NCBI GenBank assembly: GCA_037903355.1
Contig: JBAJFE010000060.1
Location: forward strand, 372,001 to 436,000
DNA length: 64,000 nt
Reading direction: 5' to 3'
From: Trichuris trichiura
Lineage: Eukaryota; Nematoda; Enoplea; Trichinellida; Trichuridae
A program made the position numbers and the translations under genes. How positions within the stretch are numbered: the stretch's first letter is position 1; each line of letters begins with the position of its first letter. The notes beneath the pieces are model-generated. The model worked only from the letters and a program-made list of their open reading frames with translations, was not told where the DNA came from and ran no database searches. This document shows positions 14,588 to 27,200 of the stretch, in pieces.

Positions 14588-17500
14588 CTAACAAAGCTCG
14601 AACCCGCTGCTTGACTGAATCGCGAACAGCAACTTTTCTTTCAAAGTTAAAGCGTCTGGTATGTTTGGAAGTTTTAAAAGATTTACGCAAGTGGCCGAAG
14701 TTGGCAACCGGTCAGTAACATCCAAGAGTACTTGGATAGTGAATAGCGGTCGAAAGCTCTGAAGAAAAAGGATTACATTCACGAAATAACCGCAACTTGT
14801 TAAAACTAACCGCAAAACCCAATAACGGAGGCCGAGAGCAGCTGGTCACGAAACGCAAGAGTCTACTTTTTTCTGTCTCTGTCATTTCCTCAACAATCCT
14901 CCAGAAGGATATAACAACCGGGTGGGTGGGAGACGTGTCTGAAATAATGCAACCGTTAATACACTACCGACAGTGGGAGGTCTAAAGCGTACGTTCATAT
15001 AAGGTTGATGATTGCCATTCAACTACGTTTATTGAATTTGTAAATCCACTAATTACTATTTGCAATTCTGCAGGACTAAACATGGAAAGCCATTTGAAAC
15101 TGATCATTTCCGTCAAACCACGGCGAAAAGCAGCAATCAGCTTACTCGTCTACAAAAATGGAAAAAATACAAATGATAGGTGGATAAAAGCGAACAGTGA
15201 GAGTACCGATGTGACTTGAAAAAATTCCGCCACTCTTTGTACATACTCCCGTCTGTTCTCTTTAACCACCCTCACGTTGGCACCACCGGGAATCAATTCG
15301 AACGTCTGAAACAACAGTGTACATCTCATCTCTTTGAACGCAACGCGCTAAGAAACGATTAGAATTTTGAGTAATACAAAAAAAACAATTTTGCCCACCG
15401 TTATCTCTCCATAAAAATTGGACATTATACTGAAATCCAAGTGAAGATTTTCGAAGTTGCCCTCATAGTTGGCAACACTTCGCAAACTGCTGAAACGAAA
15501 AAACATTTAATTAATAGTAATCGCAATCGTCTTCGCTTACTTGTAAACTGTGCGATTGTAAGAACTTAAGTAGTTAAAATCGACACTTTTCGTATCGGAA
15601 TACAAAATGGCGGCTAAATAAAATAGGGCGAATCTTGGTTCCACTTGCAGTTCTTCGTAGATTGCCTAAAATTGAATTGGCGAGACGAAGAAGCCGACAA
15701 AATGGCATTCAACCTTTCCAACAAGCCTTCCAAAGAAATAGTGAACTTCTTCAGTGTTACCAAGGAATGGCTCGTTTGCCCAGTTTGGATACAGTTCACT
15801 TTCATCTTGTGTAGAAAGAAAAAAGCCGTAGTCCGCGCTGAAACCTTGCTTCAATACTTCAGTCATAAACTCGCTAAAGTAAAATTCATATTTTGCCCTG
15901 CTTCACCTAATAAGGTGTAATGATATTGTCTCCTACCGAAATATACCACCGCCGTCAACTCCTACTTCAGGTACGGATGCAGAGTTATACATCACGACTC
16001 GAATGGGCCCCTTGAATAGTGAAGCTGAAAACGGGCGCTTCATGAAACATTAAGATAAAGAGAAGAAAAAAGTATTTGCTTACTAGGTACGTACTTCAGC
16101 TGGGCATACGCGTCCTGAAACATGTGACCTCGCCTAACTTTTATATCCACCCCATCTATCCACATTTCTCCAATTCCCATTAGTGCACGATCTTTCTCGA
16201 TGAAAGCACGCAGAATCTAAACGCGACGCACATTAGGATGAATTCGAAATGCCATTTCGCAACGTATAACCGATACCACCTACAGAATGAGATGGAAACA
16301 GACGGCAGCACTCAATGTTGCCCAGCTAAAAGTAATGTAACGGTCAAAATTACGCTTAAGACTTTTTAGTTGTTCGCTGAAAACCCGAAAGTTCCGCTGT
16401 AAAGTAAGTTGTGTTAAAACCGAAGATACCGTAAAATCAAGGTCTGCATACAGTATCGAAGTTTCGTCATTCCGTTATGAAGAGCTGTGTATTTAAAAGC
16501 TCTGCGTATTCCCGACTACAGTACTAGTAAGCGAACACCAATTAATGAGTGTACAAACGTGGCGAAAACATGAAATATATTCCTATAAGTATACCCAATA
16601 TACCTAACAATTCTTTAGTGAAACTACTATTTTCGCAAAACTGATAAAAAAAAGTTCTCTTATTTTTTCTACGTCATTCGTACAAATAAGGGTAATTTAT
16701 CTATTTTTAAAGCGCACTGAAGCAGCTAAATAATTTTGTGTCACGTACTTTGATGGCACAACATTGAAGAACAAATATAAAACATTTTGTTCGGAAAAAG
16801 GGGGAGGCGCGTATAAAGAAAATCGTCACGAAACATACCGACAGTCGTTCTTCAAACGGCACTGCAAAGGGAATCTGCGAAAGTATCGTTTGATTCCGCA
16901 ATGAGACAAAGTAGCCACTGTGAATTTTGTTCATGGCTGAAACGAGTTAAAATGAGCCGAACTAAAAAAAAAGATTGGTCACGGATCAAAAGAAGACCGA
17001 TGAATACTGACGAAATCGCTATTGTTCCTGTTATAAGTTTTAAAGAAGAAATGTTGTTTGTCACTTTTCGCAACTGTCAACGCTCGCCGCTTAATAAAAG
17101 TTATACAGTAAGATCATCGTACATCTGTTGGATATTGAAGAGGCCAAAAAAAGTTGAACAATCACATCTGTTTTCAACTCAAGAACATTGCTTCCGTGAA
17201 AGGAAGAAATAGAGTAATCAAAGGCAAAGAAATGGGCTGTTTGTTTGGCGTATAAATTGTTATTATTGGCCTAACGGAACAAAGGAGCGCTTACCAACAG
17301 CTATATGCAGCCTTAACATGTGCGCATATAACCGGCCATCGATTGCGTAAGAAACGGTGTTTTGAGCGCTCACATTGATTTTACAATCACAATCCGTCCA
17401 GTCGTTACTTTCGCAAAGTCGCAAACGGTCATCACGCTGCTTTAGATTCCATAAGACGTTGACAATATGCTTAAAAGTAATAAGATTTCAAAAAACAGGA

Positions 17501-20500
17501 TGTCTTTTAACAGGCTTGAATAGTTTCATAGTAGATCTTCAGATTCACGGGTTTTTGCCTGTTGGGTGTATCTGTAAGTAAACTTCAAAATGCCCTACCA
17601 ACGTCAAATTGTTAGAGAAATTACAGAACAATTTGTATACCGTACGTTTCGGAACACGAGCAGTTCCGAAACGTACGGTATTTCCATAAGGCATTTTGAA
17701 GTTTACTTACAGATACACCCAACAGGCAAAAACCCGTGAATCTGAAGCTTAAAAGTAATAAGATTTCAAAAAGATCATTTCGAATTGAAATATAATGCAT
17801 ACAATAAAAATGTCATCCCACTGAGCAGCATGTTGGAGGCAAGTCGCACGAATTTGACTTGCCAAACAGGCTTCATCGCCTGCATTTGGGAAACCGTAGC
17901 TTGTTGAGCACGAATCATAAATCATCGCCTGCGCAAGTTTACACAGAACCCTTACGAAGGCAACTACATCCGACTTCGCCAGTGGAGATGGACGCCGTCC
18001 TAAAATATCAAATGCGTTCACGAAGAAAAAGTATTGCAAACACAAAATTACCATTTAGAGCAACATTTGAAGAGACGAAATCGGAATCAAAATAAATTGT
18101 AAACATTTTTGTCAAGAGAACACAGGTACTTCCAAAAGCGACTAAACAATTTTCCCGCTCTTCTGCAGCGTTTGGAATTACTATTCTAAAAAGTAAACAC
18201 ACAGCAAATGTAAACATCAACTAGAAAGGCAAAACGGTCTTACCCAGATTCATCAAAGTATGCGCAGTCTACTGCGTTGCGCCAAAAGAATGGGACAAGC
18301 GAAATGTCATTCGCAAGAGAACTCACCAGTTGCCTAAGCAATGAAAATTTCATTCTCTTACATACATTTCAACTATTTAAAAAACAATTTAAATAGTGAC
18401 TAATTGGCACCATAAAAATCATCGCAACGCGTTGCACATTTATAGATACGATTTTTTACTACTACATAATATGACTGCTCCGCCATTTTGATTTGCCAAA
18501 ATTAACTGAAAAAGCAGCAACTCTTCATTTTATTTATTTCAATGGTTTTAAATTTTATTTTTGCTTCTTATATGATAATCCTAATAAATTTTTCGCCTTT
18601 CAATTTCGTCTTTACAAATTAAAATGACCTTCGCTCTGCAATGGTGCTTTTCGTTGCAACAGTCAACCATTGCTAGCAAGCGCGACAACGCAAGGCAACT
18701 TGTATATGCTTATATAATTGTCACAGTGCAGCTAAAATGCTGCGACTAAAACAAGTGGACAAATAATGCTACAATGTTTAACAGTTCGGTGCAAGAATGG
18801 TAAAAATTCACTTTCCGGAAATGAAAATGCGTTGGTGGAAACTGTTTGAAAAAGGACAATTATATACGACAGAGAAATTGTAAGATGAAAGCTTTCTTCT
18901 TCAGTTAGTAAAAGTTGTGGTCAATATACTTTAGGAAAGTAACTACATTGCCAACTGTTTCGGTAAACAGTTGGGTTACATAAGGCTTAAAGTTACAGCA
19001 CTTAACTGCATCCCAATTCGCAGACAACAATTCATTGTCTCGAACGAGTTTAGACCGTACAAGAAAGGTAGAGAGAACTTGATTTGAAATGTTTGCGTAT
19101 CACATTATTCTACACATAATTAAAAGTGCGGAACCTGCCAGCCTTGTATTTATAATGGATACAGGTAATGCCCGCTTGCATTAAAATCACCTGGTAGAAA
19201 ACACTGACTTTTAAAGTTTGACCAATTTATGTAATTTAATCGAAAACATTTCTTACATGCAATTTGACTTCTTCAACCATAGCCTATCACCGTCATCGTC
19301 ACCAGCTTCCTCGTCGACCCAAGCGCTAAACTTATAGCAATTGAAGAGTGCTGCAAATTAAAAATAAACAGTACCATCCTGCTCTGATCGTTCTTGGTTT
19401 TTCTTGTGCATAGGTAGAAATTTTGTAAAAAAGTTTCAGCAAGTCCACACCATACTGGCGAGAGCGACCATCATTCTTTGCCATTTCAAAACATGCAGTC
19501 AAGTATTCTACTACCGATTCATCATTCAAAAGAAAAACCAGCGTATCCAACATTGGTTCATCCATATCCTTGAATATGGAATTCAATCACGCGACTGCGC
19601 GTCATTGCTTACTTCCGAACGATCTTCTAGACTGGGTAAGTGTACATCTGCACTTTGCGATACCACGAGTTTGTAGTGAAAAATGTCGAACAAACTGGGC
19701 AACGACATACAAAGCAGCTTATTGATAGCCTCTCGCCAACGTAGTAACAGCAATGAATCTGAAATAAGTAGTTGAAAATGAGACAATAAGAACGTTATCA
19801 CATTACCATCAACTTGCAACTTCCTAATACATTCAAGTACTGACAGCGCCGTATAAACGCTACATTTAGCCTCCGCATGGGACAACGCCTTTAGGAGAGT
19901 ATCTTTCCACTTCGTTGCCAATGTTGGTAAAAGAAAATCGCTTATAATGCGCTGCGACTTCTTGCGGAAAAATTCATTGAAGAAATCTTTGTAAACAAAG
20001 ATTCTGCAACAACAACACATCGTAGACAAGCGAACATTAAGCATTTTAGCCCGAAAATAAACAGCTTTTCTGTTAGCACTACTAAGCCGTCTAACAAATC
20101 CTCAATTTGCGCTTTACTTAATCCTACAAATTTTTTAACTAAATTGACAAACGTATATGACTACGGCGGTAAGTGAGGACAAACACAACTGTCTAAAGCC
20201 TTCAACTTTTCGAACTTTGCGTAATTCAAAATCTGATTTTATTTTACCACAAAGCCGTTAGAAGTGATTTTTTAACTACAGAAACAATAATTACGCATAA
20301 AATGCTTAGAAAGAAGAATATATACATACTAACATTTCACAGTGATTACATTTTAAGTTCTAATTCTTTTCCCCAACTTAAACATAGTTTAATCAGGCAG
20401 TAAGTTCGCAAAAGAAATCTTCGCGATAACTATCATTCGAAAATTTCCATCGCAATTCTTACAACGTGCAAGCACGAACTGTAGCCTACATAAGGAACTT

Positions 20501-22186
20501 AAGTACTGCTGCACCAAACGAACACAATAATAGCGCCTTTTGAACATTTCATTTGCTGACATTCCGCGAAAATTTTTCAATTTCCGCTTTTGAAGTTTGT
20601 TCCGAGAAACAGAGAACCCTTTCGCGCGAACTCAACATTTCTGCTAGTTGTGGAATAAAAATTGAAATTTCAAAGCCCTTTTTCTTGACTTAGCCACCGT
20701 ACACTACGCTGACAGTTTTCCTATTTCTACATTACCACGAAATACCTGGCCAAGTAGGAATAACATAGTAGAAAGCCTGAACTACAGGTAGCGCTAAATC
20801 TAAAAATGAAAATCATTCTTGGCACTTTACTAACCTGATTATCATATTAAGGAAAAACAGTAAGATAATAAATAAATGCACGAGAAAAAATGTGCATATC
20901 GGAGTGTTGGGCGCTTAATGGTAATTCTTACAGGATACAAATATAAAAGGATTATGACATTCGCACGGGAGCGAAGTAAGGATAAATGAGAAGCTTCGGG
21001 AAGTGCGCGCGGTCTAACACGGATGGCTGATGCTTAAAAACTGATTATAAACAGTATATAACTTGCTTTTTCCCTTATTTTTGCGAAAGAATAAGTCGGT
21101 GAGACCAAATAATGGTAAATCCCTTTGCTTAAATTGACTGGAAAAAGCCTATCAAAGGTAACTCCAAACGCAAAAATGAGCTGACATAAACCTCGCTTAG
21201 TCCACTGCCAAATGCTGCAGGCAAATAAAGCACACAGAAAAAATGCTACTTACCGTTCTTCTTCTTTTTCAAACGATTCCGCAGCGAACAGAGATATACC
21301 AATGCAATCAACGCAATGATTGAAACTTTCGTTCTCGCATCTCATCTCTTTTGTCATTACGGTGAAAACCTTCTCAACGTAAGTACGCATCGTTTCAAAA
21401 ATGCCTAACAACATAAATTTATACACATACAACAAAAGTTAGGATGTATCAAAATAAAGAACAAACCTCCTTTCAACAAGCGCAAAATACAACCTGGACG
21501 TTTCGTCTCAACAAGTTGCCTTACCAATGGCAATACTGCTGGAGCTTCTGACAACGAAGCTATAGAACTAAAAAAAATTAAAGTTGGCCTTAAATGAGGT
21601 TATCTTCAACATGACACTACGTTGTCAGGGAGTGTATAAGTTTTGCCAGCGGAACTGACCAACGAAAGTCGTTGACAACTTCCTCTACGTGCTGCTGCAA
21701 CAGCTTCACAATAAGCACCTAAAATTTCAGCATCAATGTAGTAAACACAAGAAGCAATTTAATGTTTACCAGATGAGCCGTATCTCTTGGGCACTCGTAA
21801 TAAACAGAGAACTTCCACACTAAAAGTCTTAGTTCGGTCAGTGAATAGTCCACCGCTTCTTTATGCAATCGACACTCAAGCTCCGTCCGATAAGCGTCAC
21901 CCTGAAAAGATGAAATAAAATACAACTACACTTATAATTTCAGCCAACACAGACCAACTGCCGTCTTGCCATAATTCCTCGCCAAAGAGCTTGAATTCGG
22001 ATAGCTGCTTCTTTGATAGAATAGTATTGCCGCCGTTCATCACGTTCATTATGAGCAAAGCGCAAAAAACGATTCTGCTTATTGATGAAGCAATCATTTA
22101 ACCCAACATTGCGACGGATGGTTGTCAGATTATTTCGTCCAAAACAAAATGCTGCCAAAGATGGCCGATACGACGACGTGGTCTTA
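14588..22186 (-). CDS. UBE3C: UBE3C-type HECT E3 ubiquitin ligase
   Basis: A HECT ubiquitin ligase that in other animals works with the proteasome, extending ubiquitin chains. Exons in order: 22186-21955, 21901-21770, 21718-21621, 21567-21467, 21404-21254, 20003-19807, 19758-19613, 19568-19375, 19325-19257, 18333-18244, 18185-18052, 17999-17803, 17469-17295, 16936-16839, 16216-16084, 16024-15937, 15873-15714, 15665-15541, 15489-15399, 15305-15216, 15149-14993, 14938-14811, 14758-14588. Frame is kept throughout, giving about 1050 codons (human protein 1083). An IQ-like motif (IRIQALWRG) lies near the N-terminus. The HECT domain shows [46 protein letters not shown] and the catalytic cysteine in [12 protein letters not shown], ending FELC. 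The first exon seen begins at a splice acceptor, so the ATG is in an unseen 5' exon. An exon may be missing between 19257 and 18333, although direct joining keeps frame. A 252-bp insertion disturbs the intron before 17469. Confidence 0.92.
17469..17772. repeat. 252-bp insert with nested hairpins between 26-bp direct repeats
   Basis: Copies of a 26-bp sequence starting GCTTAAAAGTAATAAG lie at 17469-17494 and 17747-17772. Between them are 252 bp containing a perfect 58-bp inverted repeat (17537-17594 against 17690-17747) and, inside its loop, a 19-bp inverted repeat (17637-17655 against 17663-17681). The direct repeat covers the polypyrimidine end and AG of a UBE3C intron plus the first exon base. 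Removing one repeat and the insert leaves an intron of 55 nt, the size normal for this gene. The simplest reading is insertion with target-site duplication, though a template-switch rearrangement could look similar. Confidence 0.85.
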
Positions 22187-23721
22187 CTAAATAAAAAGTA
22201 GAAATAACACCAACGGATATTATCGCATCGGCTACGTTAACGACAGCGAATGCATAATGCAAGCAGAAAGTGGAAAGCAAAGAACATGACGAGATTAAAC
22301 TTTAAAAACATTTAGAATTTGCTTAAATCTACCTCATTTATTTTCTTCACAACCTCGGAGTTGGAGGAATAATTTTACAAAGCAAATTCAACACGAACTT
22401 TGAAGAAAGAGCACCGAACTCAATGTTTGTAATTTGGGCCCTTTGCTGTTGCCATGTTCATAAACGCCTATATTAAAGCCATTAATTAAATATGCTAAAT
22501 GGTTTTACTTTTAAGCGAAAGTGAATCCATTACAACACCGCCCGTTCTCGCGGAGACGAAAAATTTCTATTCTTATCACATTAACAATAGACAGAAGTTT
22601 AATAGAGAGAGCTTTAAGCGGTGTACGTTTACAGAGCTAAGCATAAATTCTACCGCCATTATAGCTTAGCAAAACAATCTACATAATCATACAGTCACTA
22701 AATGCGACAGGTAACAGAGATGGTACATACTGGCATCTAAGATGCACAGTAATTGAAAATGGAAAACGTAAACTTAAAATTCAGACAGCGCTAAAAGGAT
22801 ACTGCTACGGCTCAAATACATAAAACTCAAAACTCACTGCCAAAATTTGCAACTTTAATGCTCTGCCGACTTTTTTACTCTCTTTTAAATCAAAAGTAAT
22901 TTCTATTCTACTAGAAAAGTTGCCCAACTGAACAGTGCTAATGCATAGCTTACAAACAAAACAATCTAAACTGTCCTTCAGGAAATAGCGAAACTGTACG
23001 TTTCGACAAACCTACTCTTCTCACTTAAGCAGACATAACTTCAAGCGGTGTTTAACAATAATAAAACACACTCACTTCTGCATCGCACAAGCGCACAAGT
23101 TGTGCGTAAGAGTCTACCGAAACGGTACAGCAAACCAAACCGCGCACAAGCACAAACAGCGACCGATGCAGCAATAAGTTCAACAGCAACCGTTCAACGA
23201 AGAGAAACAGCTCATACTAAACTATTGAACTACCATCTGCTTATGGTGTGACACTCGCCTGCGCATCATTTAATGAAAACATTAAAACCTTCCTATCGTT
23301 TACCTGCCAGATTAAATGTTCAAGCTAAACTTGCTTTACATTCTTTTTAAAAAATTTTAGACTAGTTTAAACGCGTGGTAATATTAATGTTGCTTCCATT
23401 CGTCTTATCTTGAAAGTAACGAAACAGGGGCCAGTCACTTTGCTGTGCAATGCGTTGCTTCTGCATACGGATTACTGGGTTTTTCCGACAGGTTATTAGA
23501 TAAAGTTTAGCGTTTGCAAGGCACTGTCTCGTCCAAACATAACTGCAAACGTTGCGCCCATGAATACACACTTTTATAAAATGACTTATCGATCTTCCAT
23601 GTCTACTGCTACATAGCGCCACTTCTTGAAATTTCACATCGTTCTGTAAAGCTAAAGGATCGCGAAAAAAGTGTGTTCACGCTTCAATGAAACCAGGCAC
23701 TGGCGAGCTGGAAACTTCATT
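22187..23721. other. Region upstream of the UBE3C exon set
   Basis: About 1.5 kb that must hold the first UBE3C exon and promoter, because the exon at 22186 starts right after a good acceptor (TTTTTATTTAG) in phase 2. I could not choose the start codon; an ATG near 22295 leads a short open frame but no donor fits the phase. Nothing else here is recognisable. Confidence 0.5.
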
Positions 23722-24278
23722 ATGGGTGAAGGGTCATCTGATCAAGCCAGATCAGAAGGTTACATTGACAAAAATAAACTCCATTTCACAATAGAGAAAT
23801 CTGCCATGAAGATACAATGCAATTATTGCCCTATGATAATGTATAGGACATTAAGTTCGCACTCCTTCGAAACTGTTGGTTTAACAGTATCTTTATCCAC
23901 TGTAAGTACTGGAGGAGGTTCAACCAACTAATCCGGTCTGAAAGCCATCTGGACCGATATTTCTTCGCTGTCGCCCGATTACTTAGACTTTGAATCAATT
24001 GGATGATCAATTGCTTTTGGTGGAATTACAACGGGCTTTGAGCGGATCCGATGAAGACTGCACTGCATAGCGCAAATCCATTAAGGGAAGTTGACAATCG
24101 TACAGGTTCAAAGCCACAAAAGCTACCAGATGGGATAAGCCGGTTGAATCTCAGTCTGGATTTACAGAAGATAAAAATACTATTAAGCAAGCAATTTCTT
24201 AGGAGGAGCGAATCTGATCTTGCTAAACCTCATGAAAGTTTGAACACATTTCTCGACGACCTTAACGTCACAGTATGA
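23722..24278 (+). CDS. Possible plus-strand multi-exon gene, unrecognised
   Basis: I do not recognise this product. Three stretches look coding on the plus strand. The first runs to a strong donor (ACT then GTAAGT, exon end 23901). The second starts after CGATTACTTAG at about 23983 and reads in the same frame as LNQLDDQLLLVELQRALSGS. The third, about 24113-24278, reads SRLNLSLDLQKIKILL and ends NTFLDDLNVTV with a TGA. The first junction (85-nt intron) keeps frame. A second junction from 24019 to 24113 (93 nt) would also keep frame, but its acceptor is weak. The segments have no membrane helix and no signal peptide, and the third has an LRRSESD motif. The 5' end and start codon are uncertain; 23722 is only the first ATG in frame. 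Confidence 0.35.
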
Positions 24279-27200
24279 CGCTAAATCTCAAAATATGATG
24301 CCATACGAGGGCGGCAAAAGGATGCGCAAAATGGACGAGCAATTCTAAAAGTATAGATTTGTCCTAATTCAACAACACAACAATCTTCGCTGTTTTATTC
24401 GTGCTTTAAAGTTACGCTAAACAGGCTGTATACACAAGCAAAATCTGCAAGTAACCAACTCATTGGAACTTAGGTTAAATGCGTTGGATGTATTAAAGAA
24501 ATACCACAGTTTGGTATGACCATCTTTTGACGGTAAACTTAACTCCCACATGCAGTATATGTGGCGCAACTGTTTGGCTGGCCAACAAAGTAAATCCTGA
24601 CAGAACCGATTTTGACATTTCCGTCTTGCAGGCTTCACTGCATTTTTTTTATTGAAGCCCTTTCGTGACTCCTGGTAAAACACAGGCTTAGTAGCAGCGC
24701 GGCTGACTCGGGGACGGGACGCCTTTGAAATAAATTTCGAAATTCCAGCATTTTACCCAAGCGTATATATCAAACGAAGAACTAACTTTGGTTGCTGATA
24801 AGAAAATTAAAGCACGCATTAAGTTTCCCATAGTTTCGCAACGAGCTCTTAAGGTTATTATGTTTACAAAGGAAAGCTGTACGCCCTATTTGCCTTACTG
24901 CGTCTAATTAGTAAACCAAAAGTATCCTTTAAGGCATAGGCATTTTCACGAAAAGTATTTCATTGCTTGGTGCGCGTCACTAATTTTGAATAGCAAATGT
25001 TATTTCGCAACGTTGGTAATAAGGCAGCATGCCCTAAGACTTGACAAAACGAAGCGCACGCATTTAAATGCTTTTGTGGCTCGCGACGATATGTCCGCTG
25101 GAGAGAAAACCGCAACTATCACATAAACACCGGACAGTCCGTGTATGTAAATTTTACTTGAATTCCGCTTCAGCAGTTATATATACTTTCCGTTAGGAGA
25201 AAACTGTTCGACGGAAAGTTTCATTCGATCGGCTAGACCTGGGCACTTCAAGTTCGCAGCATAGATGACGTCGAGCAAACATAGACTGCTTTAACTGTTT
25301 GCATGTGAAAGCTCCAACCAGCTGAAATTATCTTTGTTAAGAAGGTAAGAGCTTACTTCTATCTGAAAATAATGAAAGTTTGCATCTTATATCTATCAGC
25401 ATGTACTAATAGTTAAACGAACCATCACAATTCTTCAAACTTACGGACAGCAAGTCGATAAGTGTACTCGTGATAAGAAGCAACACTGAACACGGTTACT
25501 ATCTCGTTTTCGCCATTATGGTCAGTTTGTAAAGGGAATAAACCCGCAAAGTCTGTTTTAAATTCTTCGCAGACTACTTAAGAATCACAAAATCAAAATT
25601 TTGCAAATCTGTATACAAAGAAACGCTGTATAGCGCTGAAAGGTTCAACGAATAAGAAAGAACAGCACTGAGCGAACGAGCTGAAAAGTTCTGAACTACC
25701 CGAAATCTTGCGAACAAACCTTTCAATCATCCATTGTTCATAGTATGCTTCGCATTTACTGCAAAACGCAATAAGGGAAAGCCGTTCTAAACAATTAATC
25801 GAACCGAGTACAAAGAGGCATTTCGTTTTTACCAACGCATTTTTTTACAGTTATTTTCTTGCTTAAACTTTCCAACTTAAATCCCGACCACATATCATAG
25901 TCAGTCTACGTAGGATTTCGCAGACAGACAGCGGCGCTCGAAAAATGCTATCCACGACAGTAACAACCTGTACATCCATCTTTAAAAACAAATGCACTGC
26001 ACCGTTAAGAAGTATAAGGCTTTTGAAAATGCGCATTTTATTCATGCTTTTTGGCTGTATGTTAGCGTTTACTAATTAATTTCTACACGACGAACCGAAC
26101 ACATAGTCGCAGACAAAAGTTGAAATTTAATCTATGGCTAATGGACAACGTACTTTACTGAAATTGTCAACCAGTTTGGTAATGCTCATGTCACGAACGC
26201 TAGTTAAACCAGGACATTTTCAACAGCATAAGAGATGCAAACGTATCACATGGTGACACATTGCGAATCATCAAATACCTTAAGGAAATATTCGGTCGCA
26301 CGAAGCAGCCACAATTATTGGTAGAGCGAGAGAGAGAGAGAGAACAAACTTTTAAACTTCGTACGATGATAACGGGAAATCTTGGAAAATGACGTACCAC
26401 ATTTCACGGTCCACATAATTTAACTTGTTCGCACTTACGCTGAAGGCCTACTTTCGCTACGAACAAAAGCTGCTTTGGACAACCCCTCTTAATTACCTGA
26501 TGAATTCTTAGAAAAGTTGCAACAACAAATGTTGGCAGTTTCGAAAAGTTTCAATACATAGAAAGAAGGGTTCGACAAGTCGCGATCAATTCCACTTTTT
26601 ATGAAATGCTTCAGCGAAGGGAAAGCGAAAACTTAACTGTAAAAATAGCCAGAAATTGCAACTACTTCATCGCAACGGCTGATGCACAATCACTCCATTT
26701 ACCAAAAAACATGAACATCCTTTATCTGCTAAGCCTACAAGATGTAGGCGAAGTCTGCCTGCTCGTAGGATCAAATTATTAAACACACTACCTTCAGCTG
26801 AAGGCTGCCAAGCAATGCCCGAAAGGCATGGTAAAATTTACGTATTCTAAACCTGTTCCCGCTCTTTGTTCAATACGTTCATAAAATTCAGCTCTCTTGC
26901 ACAATTCTAAAGTGGACAAAAAAAAAACAAACATCAAACTTAGACTTGCCATTTAATCCTCTAAAACCATTGCAACATCGTCATATCCCATAGGAAAAAG
27001 GGAGAGATGACTGTACCCATACAGCACACAAAAAGGGATACTTGACATAAAGCAGTTTATAAGTTAACGTTGGAACTGCCAAAAAAAATAGGACGCGTTG
27101 AAGGAAAAGAAAGAAAATGGACGATAAATTGGATGGAGAATATGAACTGATTGAACGTCAATTTTTAAGGCACAGGACCTTGTCTTGCACAAAAACCGCA

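Noticed and set aside
17375..17581. 68-codon plus-strand frame next to the hairpin insert
   Set aside because: It is antisense to a conserved UBE3C exon (17469-17295) and runs into the inserted repeat.
17637..17681. Hairpin read as a transcription terminator
   Set aside because: The organism is eukaryotic; the hairpin is nested in an inserted inverted repeat inside an intron.
20389..20580. Possible UBE3C exon in the 1.25-kb intron
   Set aside because: The exons at 21254 and 20003 join directly in phase and match the family without a gap, so no extra exon is needed.
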